Source: Nitrosomonadales bacterium (lineage in GTDB: Bacteria; Pseudomonadota; Gammaproteobacteria; Burkholderiales; Gallionellaceae). From it: a DNA stretch of 60,343 nucleotides. This document shows, piece by piece, positions 57,656 to 60,343 of the stretch (positions are counted from its first letter, which is position 1; every line of letters starts with the position of its first letter). A program made the translations under genes and the position numbers. A model generated the notes under the pieces. It was not told the DNA's origin. It saw only the letters and a list, made by a program, of their open reading frames with translations, and ran no database searches. The DNA lies in contig JACOUM010000011.1 of the NCBI GenBank assembly GCA_016177795.1, positions 1 to 60,343 on the forward strand. Direction: 5' to 3'.

Positions 57656-58466
57656 ACCGTTCCCGTAATTCTTCCAGATTGAGTTCGCGCAAAATGTGTT
57701 CAAGCCTTTCCCGTGTATTTTTTCTTGGCGTTTCCGTGCGGCGGGCGATAATCAATTCGTTTTTCATCGAGTGCTCCCAGCCGACCAGCTCCGTCACCGT
57801 TATCTGATAGCCGTGCGCTTCGAGTTGCAGGCAGCGCAACACGTTGGTGAGATGGCTGCCGAATTCGCGGGTGTGGATCGGATGCCGCCAGATTTCCGAA
57901 AGCGGCGTTTTGCCGAATGACTGGTTCTTGTGTTTGTTCAATACCGCAGCCACTTCGGCCTGGCAGCACGGAATCAGCACGATAAATTTTGCCTGCTTGT
58001 GCAGCGCGAATTTGATCGCATCGTCGGTGGCGGTGTTGCAGGCATGCAGCGCAGTGACGACATCGATCTGTCCGGGCAGTTGCGGCGAGTGGATGGATTC
58101 TTCCACCGACAAATTCAAAAACGACATGCGCGCGAAACCAAGCCTTTCAGCCAGTCCGCGCGATTTGTTGACCAGCGCCTCGCGGGTTTCGATGCCGTAA
58201 ATATGGCCGGTCTCGCGCGTTTTCAGGAACAGGTCATAGAGGATAAACCCCAGGTAGGACTTGCCAGCACCGTGATCCACCAGCGTCAGGCCTTGCGCGG
58301 CAGCGAGCACTTCGTCGAGCAGCGGTTCGATGAAATGATACAGATGATAAACCTGCTTCAGTTTGCGCCGGCTGTCCTGGTTGAGCTTGCCGTCGCGCGT
58401 CAGGATGTGCAGCTCTTTGAGCAGCTCGACAGATTGATTGGGTTTTATTTCGGGGGTGATGGTCAT
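57645..58466 (-). CDS. SAM-dependent methyltransferase-like protein
   Basis: 273 codons. The class I methyltransferase fold starts with LTLVDHGAGKSYLGFILYDL (SAM-binding loop, about 61-80), then GIETREALVNKSRGLAERLG and VVTALHACNTATDDAI with a PCCQ motif (LIPCCQAEV) downstream. Proteins with DHGAGKSYL and PCCQ belong to a methyltransferase group related to the RNA-methyltransferase-like THUMP/TRM13 set. The substrate is unknown. It overlaps queG tail to tail. Confidence 0.75.
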   Translation of the reverse strand: MTITPEIKPNQSVELLKELHILTRDGKLNQDSRRKLKQVYHLYHFIEPLLDEVLAAAQGLTLVDHGAGKSYLGFILYDLFLKTRETGHIYGIETREALVNKSRGLAERLGFARMSFLNLSVEESIHSPQLPGQIDVVTALHACNTATDDAIKFALHKQAKFIVLIPCCQAEVAAVLNKHKNQSFGKTPLSEIWRHPIHTREFGSHLTNVLRCLQLEAHGYQITVTELVGWEHSMKNELIIARRTETPRKNTRERLEHILRELNLEELRERFIY

Positions 58467-58478
58467 GATTGTTGCGTC

Positions 58479-58730
58479 CTAGCCGAATTTGATCTTCATC
58501 ACTAGCACCGCGCCGGCCAATAGTAATGTGATGTGGTTGGCGATGATGATCGGCCACGACTCCAGCAGGGCGCCATAGGCCAGCCACAGCGCGACTCCGA
58601 GTGTGAACAGGGCGTACATACCCAATGAGATGTCTGCGGTGTGTTCGGCGTGCCAAACTTGCCACGCCCGCGGGATGAAGGTGGTGGTGAGTGTGGCGGC
58701 AGCGCTGCCAATCCAATCAGTTATGTTCAT
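58479..58730 (-). CDS. SemiSWEET-type small sugar transporter
   Basis: 83 codons from the ATG at 58730 (an ATG at 58736 is equally possible). Three transmembrane helices with the MtN3/PQ-loop pattern: MNITDWIGSAAATLTTTFIP RAW, ISLGMYALFTLGVALWLAYG and ANHITLLLAGAVLVM. These half-transporters dimerise to move sugars. An upstream-extended frame to 59069 is an artefact over the porin remnant. Confidence 0.82.
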   Translation of the reverse strand: MNITDWIGSAAATLTTTFIPRAWQVWHAEHTADISLGMYALFTLGVALWLAYGALLESWPIIIANHITLLLAGAVLVMKIKFG

Positions 58731-58854
58731 GGCCATTGTCTGTGGTGTATTTGTTGAGATGACAAGTTGAGTTGGCATGTATCCAAATGCATAATGGTAA
58801 CGTGTTTCGATCTGTGTGATTCTGTTGAATATTTTATTGGGTTGGAGTGTATCC

Positions 58855-59978
58855 ATGGCGAATCGATTGGCAAAAGCCATGTTTGTCTGGCTTGCGGCGA
58901 GCAATATTGCGTTTGCAGGAACCGGAAAAGCGCCGGGCTGGGATACGGAAACACTGTCAGCCGTGGCGCGGTCTGGCTGATGAACAGTGAGGCTGCGGTC
59001 AGCCTGGACTTGGACAAACTGGCCGGCTGGGACGCCACCAGCGCCTTCATCCAGTATCACGTCCGGCACGGCAATAAATCCATCAACAATTATGTCGGCA
59101 GCTTTGCCGGTGTGGACAACATTGAGACGGGCACCAGCACCGGCCAGTTCTTCCAGGCCTGGCTGCAGAAAAACTTCGCTGACGACAGCCTGTCGCTGCT
59201 GGCGGGGACTCCGAATTCTACGTCACCGACACTTCCGGCCTGTTTCTTCAGCCTCCTTGCGGCATGTCGACTGAAATGGCGCAGACCGGCCAGAATGGCC
59301 CGCCGATATTCCCGATGGGCGCACCGGGAGTGCGCGTGAAATACACCTCATCCGGTTTCTACCTGCAAGGCGCCCTGACCGACGGCGTGCACGGCAACCT
59401 CAACAACCCGCATGGCACACAGATCAGGCTGGACAAAGGCGACAGTACGCTGTCCGTCGTCGAGTTCGGTTACACCCCATCAGTAGAGGGTGAGTCCTTC
59501 GACAAGACCGCAGTAGGCTTGTGGCGCTATTCCGCGCGTGCCAACGACCTCACCGATGTCGATGCGCTCGGCAATCCGATGCACCGCCCTGATCAGGGAT
59601 TCTACTTCCTGGCGGAGCGCACCCTGCACGCCGAGCAAAATGATCCTGCACAGGGGCTGTCCGGCTTCGTCCGTTTCGGCACGGTCAACCAGGATGTCTG
59701 CCAGGCGGATTGGTCAGGAAATCCGGGATTGCACTCTGCTTGACGGGCGCGATGACGATACTGCCGGCATTGCGGTGACCACCAGCCATGCTAGCGGCAA
59801 GTTTCGCCAGCTTAACGCCTCCGATTCGTCCGAGACGATGGTTGAAATTACTTACCGTGCACAGTTGCAACCGTGGTTTTCGTTGCAGCCGATGGCGCGG
59901 CGCATTTTGAAACCCAATATGGACGCTGCCTTGAGGGACGCGTGGTTGGTTGGTGTGTGGCTTGATGCAGCGTTTTAA
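58855..59978 (+). pseudogene. Frameshifted carbohydrate-type porin (OprB-like)
   Basis: It starts MANRLAKAMFVWLAASNIAFAG, a signal peptide, then GWDTETLSAVARSG and a stop at 58980. The protein continues in a second frame (NSEAAVSLDLDKLAGWDATS, GNKSINNYVGSFAGVDNIE). It shifts near 59210 to a third frame (EFYVTDTSGLFLQ, YLQGALTDG, FGYTPSVEGES). It shifts again near 59690 (VEITYRAQLQPWFSLQPMAR to LDAAF at 59978). The final aromatic residue and beta-strand periodicity fit an outer-membrane beta-barrel, and the segments resemble OprB carbohydrate-selective porins. At least three frameshifts show the gene is dead, unless these are sequencing errors. Confidence 0.85.
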
Positions 59979-60079
59979 GAATTTTACCTCGCAAATTGAC
60001 TCATACCTTCAGTCAGGTGCGATCTCAGAAAGCACCTAATCGGGGTAGATCGCTTGTGCCAACAAAATGCATATAGTGT

Positions 60080-60108
60080 TTGACGGGGCCGGGATGCTTT
60101 GCTATAGT
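60080..60108 (+). promoter_or_regulatory. Strong sigma-70 promoter of the initiator tRNA
   Basis: TTGACG (60080-60085), 17 bp, TATAGT (60103-60108), each one base from consensus. Predicted start near 60115, 9 bp before the tRNA. Confidence 0.88.
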
Positions 60109-60123
60109 TTACCTCTTCGCTGA

Positions 60124-60197
<74 letters not shown>

Positions 60198-60200
60198 CCC

Positions 60201-60343
60201 ATCAGCCCGATCTTTAAAAACAAAACGAACAACCGACGAGTGTAGGCGCTTGGTTTTTGGGGAGTTTCCGTATCCGATTGGGTATGGGGATGACTTTAAA
60301 AATATGCAGTAAAGAAGTGCTTACACGAAGTCGAAAAGAATCA
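60201..60343 (+). other. Probable rRNA operon leader, continuing past the window
   Basis: ATCTTTAAAAAC (60209 onwards) resembles a boxA antiterminator, and the following ACCGACGAGTGTAGGCGCTT resembles the conserved block found before 16S or 23S genes in betaproteobacteria. No rRNA gene begins before the window ends. Confidence 0.45.

Noticed and set aside
58731..59069. N-terminal extension of the SemiSWEET frame to 196 codons
   Set aside because: The extension is antisense to the porin remnant and lacks any resemblance to the family, whose proteins are about 85 residues.

Overview
The window looks like chromosome from a Gram-negative betaproteobacterium. The gene order aroA-cmk / rpsA / ihfB / lapA / lapB / pyrF / rfaE1 / hldD / cysM, the SHP-type and diheme c cytochromes and the LPS-heptose genes fit the Nitrosomonadales, perhaps an iron oxidiser of the Gallionellaceae type. 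That placement is inferred from gene content; no rRNA gene lies in the window to test it.

Region 1 (1-8.7 kb) is an accessory island. It holds the tail of an IS transposase, a CRISPR array of ten 36-bp repeats, and a compact type II-C operon (cas9-cas1-cas2, minus strand). A tracrRNA is encoded divergently just upstream of cas9. Beyond it come an unrecognised 301-codon gene, a rolling-circle-type replication initiator with a GC-rich hairpin in its 5' end, an AlpA-type regulator and a pair of TGGGGGTAT repeats that may mark an integration end. The array is read towards cas2, against the cas operon, and each repeat ends in an extended -10 promoter. The anti-repeat copy of that motif faces cas9.

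Region 2 (8.8-23.7 kb) carries a type IV pilin behind a clear sigma-54 promoter and a TMTC-like membrane glycosyltransferase. Next is a tightly packed minus-strand signalling operon: CHASE2-Ser/Thr kinase, PP2C phosphatase, double FHA protein, CHASE2-adenylate/guanylate cyclase, class II cyclic-nucleotide phosphodiesterase, cNMP-binding/rhodanese protein, GAF-PilB-like ATPase and GAF-HD-GYP protein. It combines protein phosphorylation, cAMP/cGMP, c-di-GMP and a pilus-type ATPase.

Region 3 (23.8-35 kb) is rich in repeats. A uspA gene is broken by a hairpin-rich repeat and followed by a TerC-family gene. Then come two paralogous SHP/diheme-cytochrome modules, each with its own two-component system. 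The second module lies between two directly repeated 214-bp internally deleted IS5-family elements with matching outer TTAA flanks, as in a composite transposon.

Region 4 (35-58.7 kb) is mostly core genome: pyrD-bpt-aat-P-type ATPase, a PilZ protein, rpe-gph-trpE with a structured leader, an aroA-cmk fusion carrying an in-frame palindromic insertion, rpsA-ihfB-lapAB-pyrF-rfaE1-hldD-cysM, amiC-tsaE, queG, a methyltransferase and a SemiSWEET. Region 5 (58.8-60.3 kb) has a decayed porin gene, then a strongly promoted initiator tRNA and what looks like the leader of an rRNA operon running off the end.
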